Shown here piece by piece: positions 1 to 5,913 of a stretch of 6,175 nt of DNA. The notes below the pieces were generated by a model. It was not told the DNA's origin and ran no database searches. It saw only the letters and a list, made by a program, of their open reading frames with translations. A program made the translations under genes and the position numbers. Where the stretch lies: NCBI GenBank assembly GCA_938041555.1, contig CALIAC010000034.1:1-6175 (forward strand), read 5' to 3'. This DNA is from an uncultured Candidatus Saccharibacteria bacterium (GTDB lineage Bacteria; Patescibacteriota; Saccharimonadia; Saccharimonadales; Saccharimonadaceae). The stretch's first letter is position 1, and every line of letters begins with the position of its first letter.

Positions 1-543
1 GGCCAAGACTCTGGCCAAGCTACCATTCAGGATGATTTACTCGCGATTGGCCCCACCCTGCAGCGTCTGGCTGATGATGGCGTGCCGATGCTGGTAGTGT
101 GTGGGCTCTACCAGCTATTTGGGCGATTCTTTAAGACCACTCAGGGAGCGATCATTCGTGGAATTGGTCTCTTTGATATCGAGACAGTCGCTGGCGAGCA
201 GCGCCTGATTGGCAATATCGTCACTGCCAGCAGCGACTTTGGCGAAGTCATTGGCTATGAGAACCACAGCGGCCTCACAACCCTTGGGCACAGCGTGCCA
301 CCCCTGGGTATCGTATCGCGCGGAGCGGGCAACAATGGTACCGACCAAACCGAAGGTGCGCGCTACCGCAATGTGATCGGCACCTACCTGCATGGCTCAA
401 TTCTACCTAAGAATCCACGCATTGCCGACTTCCTGATCGAGCAAGCAGTATCGCGGCGCTATGGTGAATTTGCGCCCTCTGTCCTCATCGATGATACCTT
501 TGCCACCAAGGCACGCACTGTTGCGAGCAAGCGACCACGCTAG
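1..543 (+). CDS. gatD: GatD, glutamine amidotransferase subunit of lipid II isoglutaminyl synthase (5' truncated)
   Basis: This is the C-terminal 180 residues of a class I (CobB/CobQ-like) glutamine amidotransferase, open from the first base of the window. With MurT, GatD amidates the alpha-carboxyl of D-glutamate in the lipid II stem peptide, releasing ammonia from glutamine for the MurT ligase domain in the cytoplasm. Visible features are GQDSGQ at the very start (a GatD-type glycine-rich segment), the nucleophile elbow VVCGLYQLFG with the catalytic Cys at codon 34 (100-102), and GTYLHGSILPKNP with the catalytic His at codon 131 (391-393). The Cys-His distance of 97 residues and the LLPKNP-like sequence after His fit GatD better than CobQ or PurQ. 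By comparison with GatD proteins of about 240 residues, some 60 N-terminal residues lie outside the window. murT usually sits directly upstream, but that cannot be seen here. Ends with TAG; no clear terminator follows. Confidence 0.87.
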   Translation, partial: GQDSGQATIQDDLLAIGPTLQRLADDGVPMLVVCGLYQLFGRFFKTTQGAIIRGIGLFDIETVAGEQRLIGNIVTASSDFGEVIGYENHSGLTTLGHSVPPLGIVSRGAGNNGTDQTEGARYRNVIGTYLHGSILPKNPRIADFLIEQAVSRRYGEFAPSVLIDDTFATKARTVASKRPR

Positions 544-663
544 GCGTACAATCGCATTTCTCAGCATGTTAGGCTACAAGTGAATCAGTACATAAGCAGC
601 CACACCTCGAGCCTATTACCCTCCAACAACATGAGACAATCTTAAGCATACTTTTAGCAAATC
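544..663. other. gatD-OpgC intergenic spacer
   Basis: I see no gene, RNA or convincing hairpin terminator in this spacer. A TACAAT hexamer at 547-552, just after the gatD stop, resembles a -10 box, but it has no start codon at a suitable distance and is probably chance. Confidence 0.4.
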
Positions 664-680
664 TGCTATACTAAATCATT
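664..680 (+). promoter_or_regulatory. Extended -10 promoter of the OpgC-family gene, predicted leaderless
   Basis: TGC at 664-666 followed by TATACT at 667-672 is an extended -10 (TGnTATAAT) with one mismatch. Only 8 nt separate it from the GTG start at 681, so transcription should begin at or within about two bases of the start codon. No Shine-Dalgarno sequence is present in the 20 nt before GTG. No good -35 hexamer is seen; TTAAGC at 642-647 is weak and has a 19-nt spacer. Confidence 0.6.
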
Positions 681-1841
681 GTGACAACCCAACCAAAAGC
701 CAGCGCGTCCTCTGTTGGGCGCATCGTTAGCCTCGACCTCATGCGCGGGTGGTTTTTGGTTATCATTATTCTCGACCATCTCACCTACTTCCCTAATGGT
801 CTCACTTTCCTCACTGGCGACAGTCGTCTCGCTGTCTCGGCAGCCGAAGGGTTCTTCATTATATCCGGCCTTGTCTTGGGCATTGTGCGCGGTGCCAAGC
901 TCCGCAGGCAGCCCCTCATGGCAGCGACGCGCTTGCTCTGGAAGCGGGCTGGTACGCTCTACCTCACGAGCATTATCGTGACAATACTATCGCTCCTGAT
1001 TAGTTGGTTCTTTATTGATAATAAAGGTGTCAAGTTGCCTTTGCCGCTGCCCGATGGTAATTGGCTTGGCCTAGCGTGGGATATTATTACCTTACAGCAA
1101 TTCTACGGCTGGGCGGACTATCTGCGCCTGTATGCACTGTTTATTGCAGTAGCACCAGGCGCACTCTGGCTACTGCGGCGCGGTAAGTGGTATATCGTGC
1201 TAGGGCTCAGTCTACTAGTGTGGGCGCTAACACCACGGCCAGTCAGTGAACTATACCAGCCGCTCACCTGGCAGGTGCTGTTCTTTATGGCCTTTGCCCT
1301 GGGCTACCACCTACCAGAGATTACCGCACGCTGGCAATCGTGGCCGCTGCGCCGTCGACGCATTATCAAGCGCAGTATTGCAACGCTCTTCGCCCTCACA
1401 CTCTTTACTGACGCATACGTCACTTTTGTGGCACATGGGCTGGGCGATGGCTTTCATCAAGCGCTTGCCGCGGCCGATACCGCACTCGACAATCAGTTCC
1501 TTAAGCTCGACCTACCACTGCCTCGCCTGACCCTATCATGGCTCTGGTTTGCTGGGTTCTTTATGCTGTTTCGGCGGTTCGAGGATCGCATCAAGCGGTG
1601 GCTAGGCTGGATTTTACTGCCGTTTGGCCATAATTCGCTCTATGTGTATACGGTGCATGCGTTCGTTATTCTCGTCATGCATCTCTTTGTGGCACCAGAT
1701 TATTATATTAGCGATTTTTATTTTACGTCGGTCGATCGCTTTTATGAGATCCCTGGTAACTTTGCTCTGTCTATGAGCGCCGTTGCCCTCATCTATCTTG
1801 CCGTCAAAACGAAGTTTTTGATGAAGATCATTCCACGCTAA
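681..1841 (+). CDS. OpgC-family polytopic membrane acyltransferase
   Basis: A 386-residue integral membrane protein of the OpgC (OpgC_C/acyltransferase-3-like) family. Characterised OpgC proteins succinylate osmoregulated periplasmic glucans, using cytoplasmic acyl donors across the membrane. The N-terminus carries the family pattern: SLDLMRG (17-23, Arg22), LDH (31-33, Asp32-His33) and AEGFFIISG (55-63). About ten hydrophobic helices can be placed (roughly 22-36, 54-71, 91-112, 147-165, 169-184, 196-212, 231-251, 284-299, 308-336, 358-376), with a basic cytoplasmic stretch at 223-231. GHNSLYVYTVHAF (316-328) matches the conserved late-helix region. The start is well fixed: an in-frame TAA lies at 672-674, GTG at 681 is the first usable codon, and the conserved region begins at residue 14. 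It stands alone, without opgG/opgH-like neighbours in view, so the glycan it modifies is unknown; an envelope polysaccharide or glycolipid is likely. Acyl transfer is inferred from the family. Confidence 0.85.
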   Translation: MTTQPKASASSVGRIVSLDLMRGWFLVIIILDHLTYFPNGLTFLTGDSRLAVSAAEGFFIISGLVLGIVRGAKLRRQPLMAATRLLWKRAGTLYLTSIIVTILSLLISWFFIDNKGVKLPLPLPDGNWLGLAWDIITLQQFYGWADYLRLYALFIAVAPGALWLLRRGKWYIVLGLSLLVWALTPRPVSELYQPLTWQVLFFMAFALGYHLPEITARWQSWPLRRRRIIKRSIATLFALTLFTDAYVTFVAHGLGDGFHQALAAADTALDNQFLKLDLPLPRLTLSWLWFAGFFMLFRRFEDRIKRWLGWILLPFGHNSLYVYTVHAFVILVMHLFVAPDYYISDFYFTSVDRFYEIPGNFALSMSAVALIYLAVKTKFLMKIIPR

Positions 1842-1868
1842 CAGAAATAAAAAAGAGAAATATCTAGC

Positions 1869-1899
1869 GCTATCTCCGTCGTATATCCCGTTAGATAGC
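1869..1899. repeat. Inverted repeat between the OpgC gene and tRNA-Arg
   Basis: GCTATCT (1869-1875) and AGATAGC (1893-1899) are a perfect 7-bp inverted repeat around a 17-nt loop. A second small hairpin, TTCTA-5 nt-TAGAA (1904-1918), follows. Neither has a T-run on the + strand, so they are weak candidates for the OpgC gene's 3' end structure and not clear intrinsic terminators. Confidence 0.35.
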
Positions 1900-1924
1900 C
1901 ACCTTCTATTGCGTAGAATGCCAT

Positions 1925-1952
1925 AAAAAACAGAGGCTACAAAGGCCTCGGT
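1925..1952 (-). terminator. Intrinsic terminator of tRNA-Arg
   Basis: On the - strand a GAGGC/GCCTC stem (1945-1949 with 1933-1937, 7-nt loop) is extended by two further pairs across one mismatch and is followed by six T residues (1925-1930). It begins about 7 nt after the encoded CCA of the tRNA. On the + strand the tail after the stem is only TTATCT, so it would end OpgC transcripts poorly. Confidence 0.7.
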
Positions 1953-1958
1953 TATCTA

Positions 1959-2035
1959 TGGTATACCCGGCAGGGTTCGAACCTGCGACCTTTGGTTCCG
2001 GAAACCAACGCTCTATCCAGCTGAGCTACGGGTAC
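1959..2035 (-). tRNA. tRNA-Arg (anticodon CCG)
   Basis: A complete 77-nt cloverleaf on the - strand. The acceptor stem GTACCCG pairs with CGGGTAT, closing with a G1-U72 wobble. The D arm has GCTC/GAGC with a GG-containing loop and A20 (an arginine identity base). The anticodon arm is TTGGT / TTCCGGA / ACCAA with anticodon CCG, and the T arm is GCAGG TTCGAAC CCTGC. The discriminator is A73, and CCA is encoded at 1959-1961. Anticodon CCG reads the arginine codon CGG, which occurs in the neighbouring genes. It lies convergent with the OpgC gene and divergent from the GT39 gene. The G1-U72 closing pair is uncommon. Confidence 0.95.
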
Positions 2036-2045
2036 GTATAGTGGT

Positions 2046-2054
2046 ATTGTACCA
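2046..2054 (-). promoter_or_regulatory. Extended -10 promoter of tRNA-Arg
   Basis: On the - strand this reads TGG-TACAAT, an extended -10 with one mismatch to TATAAT. Its spacing predicts transcription from about 2039, giving a 5' leader of only about 4 nt before the mature tRNA end at 2035. It is back-to-back with the GT39 gene promoter within 80 bp. Confidence 0.6.
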
Positions 2055-2099
2055 CGGATGATTATGGCTTTGCTAGTGGATTTTTTGCCAACAAATCGG

Positions 2100-2112
2100 T
2101 ACTATAAAAGAT
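2100..2112 (+). promoter_or_regulatory. Putative -10 of the GT39 gene, predicted leaderless
   Basis: TACTAT at 2100-2105 is followed by 7 nt and then the ATG at 2113, placing the expected transcription start at the A of the ATG. TATAAA at 2103-2108 overlaps it but is too close. There is no TG extension and no good -35 at 16-18 nt. The preceding AAAAG is a poor ribosome binding site. Confidence 0.45.
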
Positions 2113-3714
2113 ATGAGTAAACAACTAGCGCGGCAACAATCTGCCGCTCGGGTCAAGAATTCCGCCCTTATTCTCGCTAATCGACTATTTCCCCTTGTCT
2201 GCAAGATGCGACGCCATTGGTTTCGCATCGCCATTGTACTAGCACCACTGGTGGCAATGGCGCTGTGCTGGTGGATTGGCAGCCAGCAAAGTGTGTGGTT
2301 TGATGAGGCATATTCGGTGTGGCTGGCCAAGCAGCCAATCAGTGAGCTCATCCGCCTCACCAGTATCGATACACACCCGCCGCTCTACTATCTCATCCTC
2401 AAGCTCTGGGCCAGCGTGTGGGGTTATAGTGAGCCTGCCTTGCGCGCCTTCAGCATCCTCTGCTATGGCGGCGCGATGGTTGGTATGGGGTGTTTCGTGC
2501 GGCGCTGGTTTGGTAAGCGCGCTGCGGGGTATACACTCCTCACACTGATTGGCACACCCCTACTCATGCGCTATGGCTTCGAGATACGAATGTATGCGCT
2601 GGGGTCGTTGATTGGTGTAAGTGCAACCGCCGTACTGGCACGCGCTTGGCACGATGATCGCTGGCGCGACTGGATGCTCTATGCGGTGCTTGTCGCCTTT
2701 GGTATGGGGACGCTGTATTATAGCGCCCTACTCTGGCTAGCCCAGCTGCTCTGGCTCATGGTTATGACCTACCGTCGCCAAGGTCTACAACAGTGGTGGA
2801 AGTTGCCGTGGCTCTGGGCATATGTCGTGAGCTTTATGCTGTTTTTGCCATGGCTACCGACCTTCTTGGGGCAGATTGGCAATGGTGCCTTAGCCGAGAT
2901 TGGCCAGCCGATGAACCTGCAAAATTTGCTTGGCATCGCATCCTTCAACATGATTTATAAGCCGTCTTGGTTGCTAGGCGTTGTGTCGTCGCAGCTTGTC
3001 CTTATTATTATCTGTGCCGTTGCGTGGGCGTGGCCTCGTGCAATGCGTTCGTTGCCACATCCCGAGCTTGCTTGGCTATTGCTCGCTCATGTGGGCGTAC
3101 CTGTTGCGGCGCTGATCGTTGTGTCGCTATCCGCCCCAATGTATGTCGAGCGCTATCTTGCTCATGTGGTAATTAGTGGTATCACTATTGCAAGTGTTGT
3201 CCTCTATACGGCCTGCGTAGCCCTGCATCGTTCGCCATTGCGCTGGCACAAGGCCGTGTCGACCGCTCTCTTGGTACTTCTGCCAGTGGTTATGTTTTAT
3301 GGCATGGTGCAGTTATCACTGCAGGGCAACTTCAACTTCCAGCGCGATGAGCGACCCAATGTGAAGCAAATTGCCACCCAGCTCGGCACCTGCCGCGATG
3401 GGAGTGTCATCCTTGCGGCCGACCCATACATCGCCATAGAGATAAGCTATTATCTCGAGCAAGCGCAGTCACATTGCCCCATCTACATGGCCTATGTGGG
3501 TGGCCCGCTGATGGGCGGCTACGCACCGCTCGAAGGGAGTACCACGTACCGCAAGGTAGCCGATACTACTCAGCCCTTTACCGATGCCAAAAAAATCAAC
3601 GTTCTCTACTATAGTAGCTCGACCGCAACCACTACCCCAACACTACCCAGCGCCTACACCCTACGCTCCGTCACTGGCGACCCACTGGTGCTGATGCAGT
3701 TTGCCCGCGACTAG
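2113..3714 (+). CDS. GT39/PMT-family polytopic membrane glycosyltransferase
   Basis: A 533-residue GT-C-fold protein of the glycosyltransferase 39 / PMT_2 / ArnT-like group. Members use polyprenyl-phosphate-linked sugars to glycosylate lipids or proteins on the outer face of the membrane. After a basic 35-residue N-terminus and a first helix (about 38-56) comes the diagnostic loop VWFDEAYS (61-68) with the Asp64-Glu65 pair, then SIDTHPPLYYL (84-94). FEIRMYAL (156-163) and VERYLAH (345-351) are further family landmarks. About ten helices run to residue 400. The last 130 residues, with little hydrophobicity, form an extracytoplasmic domain whose DGSVILAADPY (429-439) resembles the C-terminal region of such enzymes. 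The ATG fits the upstream -10; Met32 is a less likely alternative start. Donor and acceptor cannot be deduced. It stands alone, flanked by its own promoter and that of the DUF308 gene. Confidence 0.85.
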   Translation: MSKQLARQQSAARVKNSALILANRLFPLVCKMRRHWFRIAIVLAPLVAMALCWWIGSQQSVWFDEAYSVWLAKQPISELIRLTSIDTHPPLYYLILKLWASVWGYSEPALRAFSILCYGGAMVGMGCFVRRWFGKRAAGYTLLTLIGTPLLMRYGFEIRMYALGSLIGVSATAVLARAWHDDRWRDWMLYAVLVAFGMGTLYYSALLWLAQLLWLMVMTYRRQGLQQWWKLPWLWAYVVSFMLFLPWLPTFLGQIGNGALAEIGQPMNLQNLLGIASFNMIYKPSWLLGVVSSQLVLIIICAVAWAWPRAMRSLPHPELAWLLLAHVGVPVAALIVVSLSAPMYVERYLAHVVISGITIASVVLYTACVALHRSPLRWHKAVSTALLVLLPVVMFYGMVQLSLQGNFNFQRDERPNVKQIATQLGTCRDGSVILAADPYIAIEISYYLEQAQSHCPIYMAYVGGPLMGGYAPLEGSTTYRKVADTTQPFTDAKKINVLYYSSSTATTTPTLPSAYTLRSVTGDPLVLMQFARD

Positions 3715-3724
3715 TGCTCGAGCA
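3715..3724. repeat. 10-bp perfect palindrome after the GT39 gene
   Basis: TGCTCGAGCA, self-complementary, begins the base after the GT39 stop codon. It could form only a 3-bp stem with a 4-nt loop as RNA and has no T-run, so it is not a convincing terminator. A dimeric protein site or chance are both possible. Confidence 0.2.
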
Positions 3725-3771
3725 TTATACCATCTATACAGTGGTGGATAGTTCATAGCCTCACCTATTAA

Positions 3772-3820
3772 TTGCAGATTACCCCGCCATCATCTACACT
3801 AGAAGGATAAGGAGGCATGT
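3772..3820 (+). promoter_or_regulatory. -35/-10 promoter and strong ribosome binding site of the DUF308 gene
   Basis: TTGCAG (3772-3777), a 17-nt spacer and TACACT (3795-3800) make a conventional promoter with expected start near 3807. AAGGAGG (3809-3815) then lies 5 nt before the ATG at 3821, an almost perfect Shine-Dalgarno sequence. An earlier ATG at 3817 is out of frame and stops after three codons. This is the only gene in the window with a clear ribosome binding site. Confidence 0.7.
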
Positions 3821-4426
3821 ATGATTGAACAACTCAAAAGACATATTATTGGTGCGTGGTGGGTAATTATTATCATGAGCCTGTCGTTGATTATCTTTGG
3901 TGGCGTCTCGCTTGCGATGCCGGCAGTGACTCTCACTGTTTTGATGACAGTGCTTGCTGTTTTGATCATCGTCTGGGGTCTATCACAGCTAGTGCGTGGC
4001 TTGCAGGTGGCAGATGGCCAAGCCAAGGCATTTCTCGTGGTGGCAGGTGCGCTGCTTATTCTGCTTGGCGCGGTGATGCTTGCCAACCCTCGGGTTAGTG
4101 TGGCAACGCTCAGCTTTGTCCTTGGCTGGGTAGTAATGCTCCGCAGCCTCATCGACCTTGTACTCAGCCGCATCTTTCCCGCCAGGAGCCGTACGCGAGC
4201 GCTCTGGCTCATGTCTGGCGTGATCGGTGTTATCGTGAGCTTCGTCCTCTGGCTCTTCCCAGTGGGCAGCGCTCAGCTTTTTGTCCAAATCGTTGGTGGC
4301 TATGCACTGGTCAATGGCATCATTCTCCTTGCCAATGCTATCGAGCTGCGCCGCACCGTGCGCCGTCGCATGCATGGTCATCGCACCAACAAGCCAATCG
4401 ACCGCGGTAAGGTGATTGATCTGTAG
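3821..4426 (+). CDS. DUF308/HdeD-like six-helix membrane protein
   Basis: A 201-residue inner-membrane protein with the repeat layout of the DUF308 (HdeD) family. Three helix-pair units each have a tryptophan- or glycine-rich first helix, a short turn containing Pro, and a second helix. Helices fall at about 10-30, 37-58, 69-87, 91-115, 128-148 and 152-173. The turns are marked by AMPAVT (32-37), ANPRVS (88-93) and LFPVGS (145-150). Acidic and basic loops are short, and the tail (177-195) is strongly basic, placing the C-terminus in the cytoplasm. HdeD is linked to acid resistance in E. coli, but the molecular role of the family is not established, and no role is assigned here. The start is secured by AAGGAGG 5 nt upstream. 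Its downstream neighbour is convergent; no + strand terminator was found. Confidence 0.8.
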   Translation: MIEQLKRHIIGAWWVIIIMSLSLIIFGGVSLAMPAVTLTVLMTVLAVLIIVWGLSQLVRGLQVADGQAKAFLVVAGALLILLGAVMLANPRVSVATLSFVLGWVVMLRSLIDLVLSRIFPARSRTRALWLMSGVIGVIVSFVLWLFPVGSAQLFVQIVGGYALVNGIILLANAIELRRTVRRRMHGHRTNKPIDRGKVIDL

Positions 4427-4586
4427 TATATATTACAATACTTACACCTCAAAACTTGCGTCGTTTTTCCGCCCCAACCATACTCAGGATCGACATCTTG
4501 AAAATACCAATTTCTCAGCATTAGTGCCGCAAGTCGGATTGCCACAGCGAATTTTTGTAAAGCAGCGAGAGAATGAAGCTAGTATA
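4427..4586. other. A+T-richer spacer between converging genes, no confident gene
   Basis: This stretch is visibly richer in A and T than the flanking genes. A + strand reading frame (4416-4622) overlaps the DUF308 stop and ends inside the terminator hairpin. A - strand stretch open from 4578 to 4381 contains the protein-like segment WYFQDVDPEYGWGGK but has no good start and would run antisense into the DUF308 gene. Either could be a decayed gene remnant or chance. Confidence 0.3.
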
Positions 4587-4625
4587 GAAAAAGGGGCTAA
4601 GATTTTGTTTGCAATATCTTAGTCC
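4587..4625 (-). terminator. Intrinsic terminator of the pseudopilin gene
   Basis: On the - strand a 10-bp stem with one A-C mismatch (4616-4625 with 4594-4603) closes a 12-nt loop and is followed by C, five T residues (4588-4592) and C. It lies 84 nt after the pseudopilin stop codon. The + strand has no T-run after the stem, so it acts on leftward transcription only. Confidence 0.7.
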
Positions 4626-4709
4626 TACCGTATTCATCGTTACCTTAGCTGGCAAAGTGTACGGATCATAGAGAACACGCCCAAGGTCTGATTTTTGTTG
4701 ATGCTAATT

Positions 4710-5186
4710 TTACCTCTGCAACTCCGGCTCACACACTGCCGGTTGGGTTGGCTCAACGGCGCGGATCACATGGCAGTAGCGCAACACACCATCGGTCGCT
4801 CGCGATTCATTCTCGCCAGATTGCGCCTGATAGGCATCACACCCGCCCTCTTTGGGTTCGCTCTCTGAACCCTTTATATGATAGACAAGCCCTCGGGTGG
4901 TACGCGTCGTTGCCTCTATGCAGTAGGTTGCCGATGCGACGTATTTGAGTGTCGCTGTCACATTCTCACTCTTATTATAATCAGCTGGTAGCGATGTCGG
5001 ATAACCATTATAAAATGTCCGGTAGGCTGTCATGGCCGCGGCAGCAGCCCGCAGATCGCTCACGAGCTCCGTCTGGGCTGCACGTTGGCGCCACGCACCA
5101 TATCCTACGACCGATGCCGACACCAAAATAGCCAACACTGCCACCACGACCAGAATCTCAACCAGCGTAAACCCTCGCTTATTCAT
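4710..5186 (-). CDS. Type IV pilin / type II pseudopilin-like protein
   Basis: A 158-residue protein opening with a class III prepilin signal, KRG|FTLVE (3-10). A prepilin peptidase would cut after Gly5, leaving Phe at +1 and the conserved Glu at mature position 5. A hydrophobic alpha1 helix (6-30) leads into an amphipathic helix (31-58), then YNGYPTSLP (59-67), a segment typical of pseudopilins, and a beta-rich globular part. Four cysteines (89, 116, 138, 152) sit in the extracellular domain, enough for two disulfides. The ATG is fixed by the signal. AAGG lies only 1 nt before ATG, too close to serve as a ribosome binding site, whereas an extended -10 ends 6 nt upstream. No assembly ATPase, platform protein or peptidase gene is in the window, so whether it is a fibre subunit, minor pilin or DNA-uptake component is undetermined. 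Confidence 0.85.
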   Translation of the reverse strand: MNKRGFTLVEILVVVAVLAILVSASVVGYGAWRQRAAQTELVSDLRAAAAAMTAYRTFYNGYPTSLPADYNKSENVTATLKYVASATYCIEATTRTTRGLVYHIKGSESEPKEGGCDAYQAQSGENESRATDGVLRYCHVIRAVEPTQPAVCEPELQR

Positions 5187-5192
5187 GCCTTC

Positions 5193-5201
5193 ATGATAGC
5201 A
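5193..5201 (-). promoter_or_regulatory. Extended -10 promoter of the pseudopilin gene, predicted leaderless
   Basis: On the - strand this reads TGC-TATCAT, one mismatch from the extended -10 consensus. Counting 7 nt from its last base puts +1 exactly on the A of the ATG (5186). The possible -35 at 17 nt, TGTACT (5216-5221), is weak. Confidence 0.6.
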
Positions 5202-5243
5202 TAAGCATCATGGAGAGTACAGATGGTGCTGCTGTGTTTTGCC

Positions 5244-5276
5244 AATACATAAACATTCACCACCTCATGATGTATT
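5244..5276. repeat. Inverted repeat between the kinase-like and pseudopilin genes
   Basis: AATACAT (5244-5250) and ATGTATT (5270-5276) form a perfect 7-bp, A/T-rich stem with a 19-nt loop, about 20 nt after the kinase-like stop codon. There is no T-run on the - strand, so termination is doubtful. It may stabilise the 3' end of the message or be chance. Confidence 0.25.
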
Positions 5277-5297
5277 TACCGTCTACTCTCAGTTACT

Positions 5298-5906
5298 CTA
5301 CACCAAGTAGCTGATGATCTCATCTGCCACCGCAATAGCCGATGGATAGGTGCTCGTGTCAATCGGGCCACCAGGTGTTAGATCGTGGCTAGCCAGCACC
5401 GCTGGGAACTGCTGCATACTATCCATGTCGTCCTCGCCATCGCGCATAAATTCTTCGAAGCTCTGAATCACCGCTGCATCACGCCCAGCACGCCGCCTCG
5501 CCTCGGCCACTCCCTTAAAGCGCTCATAGCGGAGCTCATCTGGCGCTGTGAGCACCACTGTCCGGTAGCGATCACCCAGCCGCTCCTTAAGGCGGCAGGC
5601 ACTGCGGTAGTCACGCAGGCCATCGAGCACCACGAGCTCCACACCAGGCCGCTCAAGCAGCTCCAGTGCTCGGTCGGCCAGTAAGCTCGGTGCAGACTCC
5701 GTCATAATCTGCAGCACGCGCAAATAATCGCTTCGTTTGCGCAGTGTAATATGATGGCTCGCGGCATATTCGCGCAAGACATCGCTCGGACGAAACAAAA
5801 CAACCCCGGCACCCAGCCGCGGCATTAGCTCACGAATTGTTGATGATTTGCCGGCGAGTTCTCGCCCAGTAATATTCACAATTTGGATGGTTCGAGTAGA
5901 TCTCAT
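5298..5906 (-). CDS. P-loop NMP-kinase-like protein (dephospho-CoA kinase-like/AAA_18 type)
   Basis: A 202-residue soluble P-loop NTPase. Walker A is GRELAGKS (14-21) directly after beta1 (TIQIVNIT). LVVLDGLRD (91-99) is a Walker B-like strand with Asp95, and RPSDVLREYA (39-48) occupies the nucleotide/substrate-binding position. YERFKG plus RRRAGRD (127-143) resembles the arginine-rich lid of NMP kinases. The order P-loop, SDVxRE, VxDGLR, APxxxRxxRF matches dephospho-CoA-kinase-related proteins (UPF0200/AAA_18-like). Phosphoryl transfer to a small molecule is therefore inferred; the substrate is unknown. I chose ATG 5906, not the in-frame ATG at 5957, because an extended -10 ends 7 nt before it and the extra 17 residues precede beta1 without matching the fold. 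It is followed after 111 bp by the pseudopilin gene in the same orientation, which has its own promoter. Confidence 0.7.
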   Translation of the reverse strand: MRSTRTIQIVNITGRELAGKSSTIRELMPRLGAGVVLFRPSDVLREYAASHHITLRKRSDYLRVLQIMTESAPSLLADRALELLERPGVELVVLDGLRDYRSACRLKERLGDRYRTVVLTAPDELRYERFKGVAEARRRAGRDAAVIQSFEEFMRDGEDDMDSMQQFPAVLASHDLTPGGPIDTSTYPSAIAVADEIISYLV

Positions 5907-5913
5907 ACCCTCT

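Noticed and set aside
82..543. A separate 153-residue gene starting at GTG 82.
   Set aside because: The frame is open from base 1 and upstream residues GQDSGQ are typical of GatD, so GTG 82 is an internal codon of a truncated gene.
1959..2035. The tRNA gene as an attachment site for an integrated element.
   Set aside because: No integrase, no repeated tRNA 3' segment and no phage-like gene is visible on either side.
3799..4381. Two long - strand reading frames antisense to the DUF308 gene (3799-4212 and 3989-4381).
   Set aside because: They are rich in Arg, Ser, His and Thr with no recognisable fold, and mirror a well-supported + strand membrane protein with a promoter and ribosome binding site.
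4416..4622. Reading frame of 68 codons on the + strand overlapping the DUF308 stop.
   Set aside because: It starts inside the DUF308 gene without a ribosome binding site, has no family features, and ends within the terminator hairpin of the pseudopilin gene.
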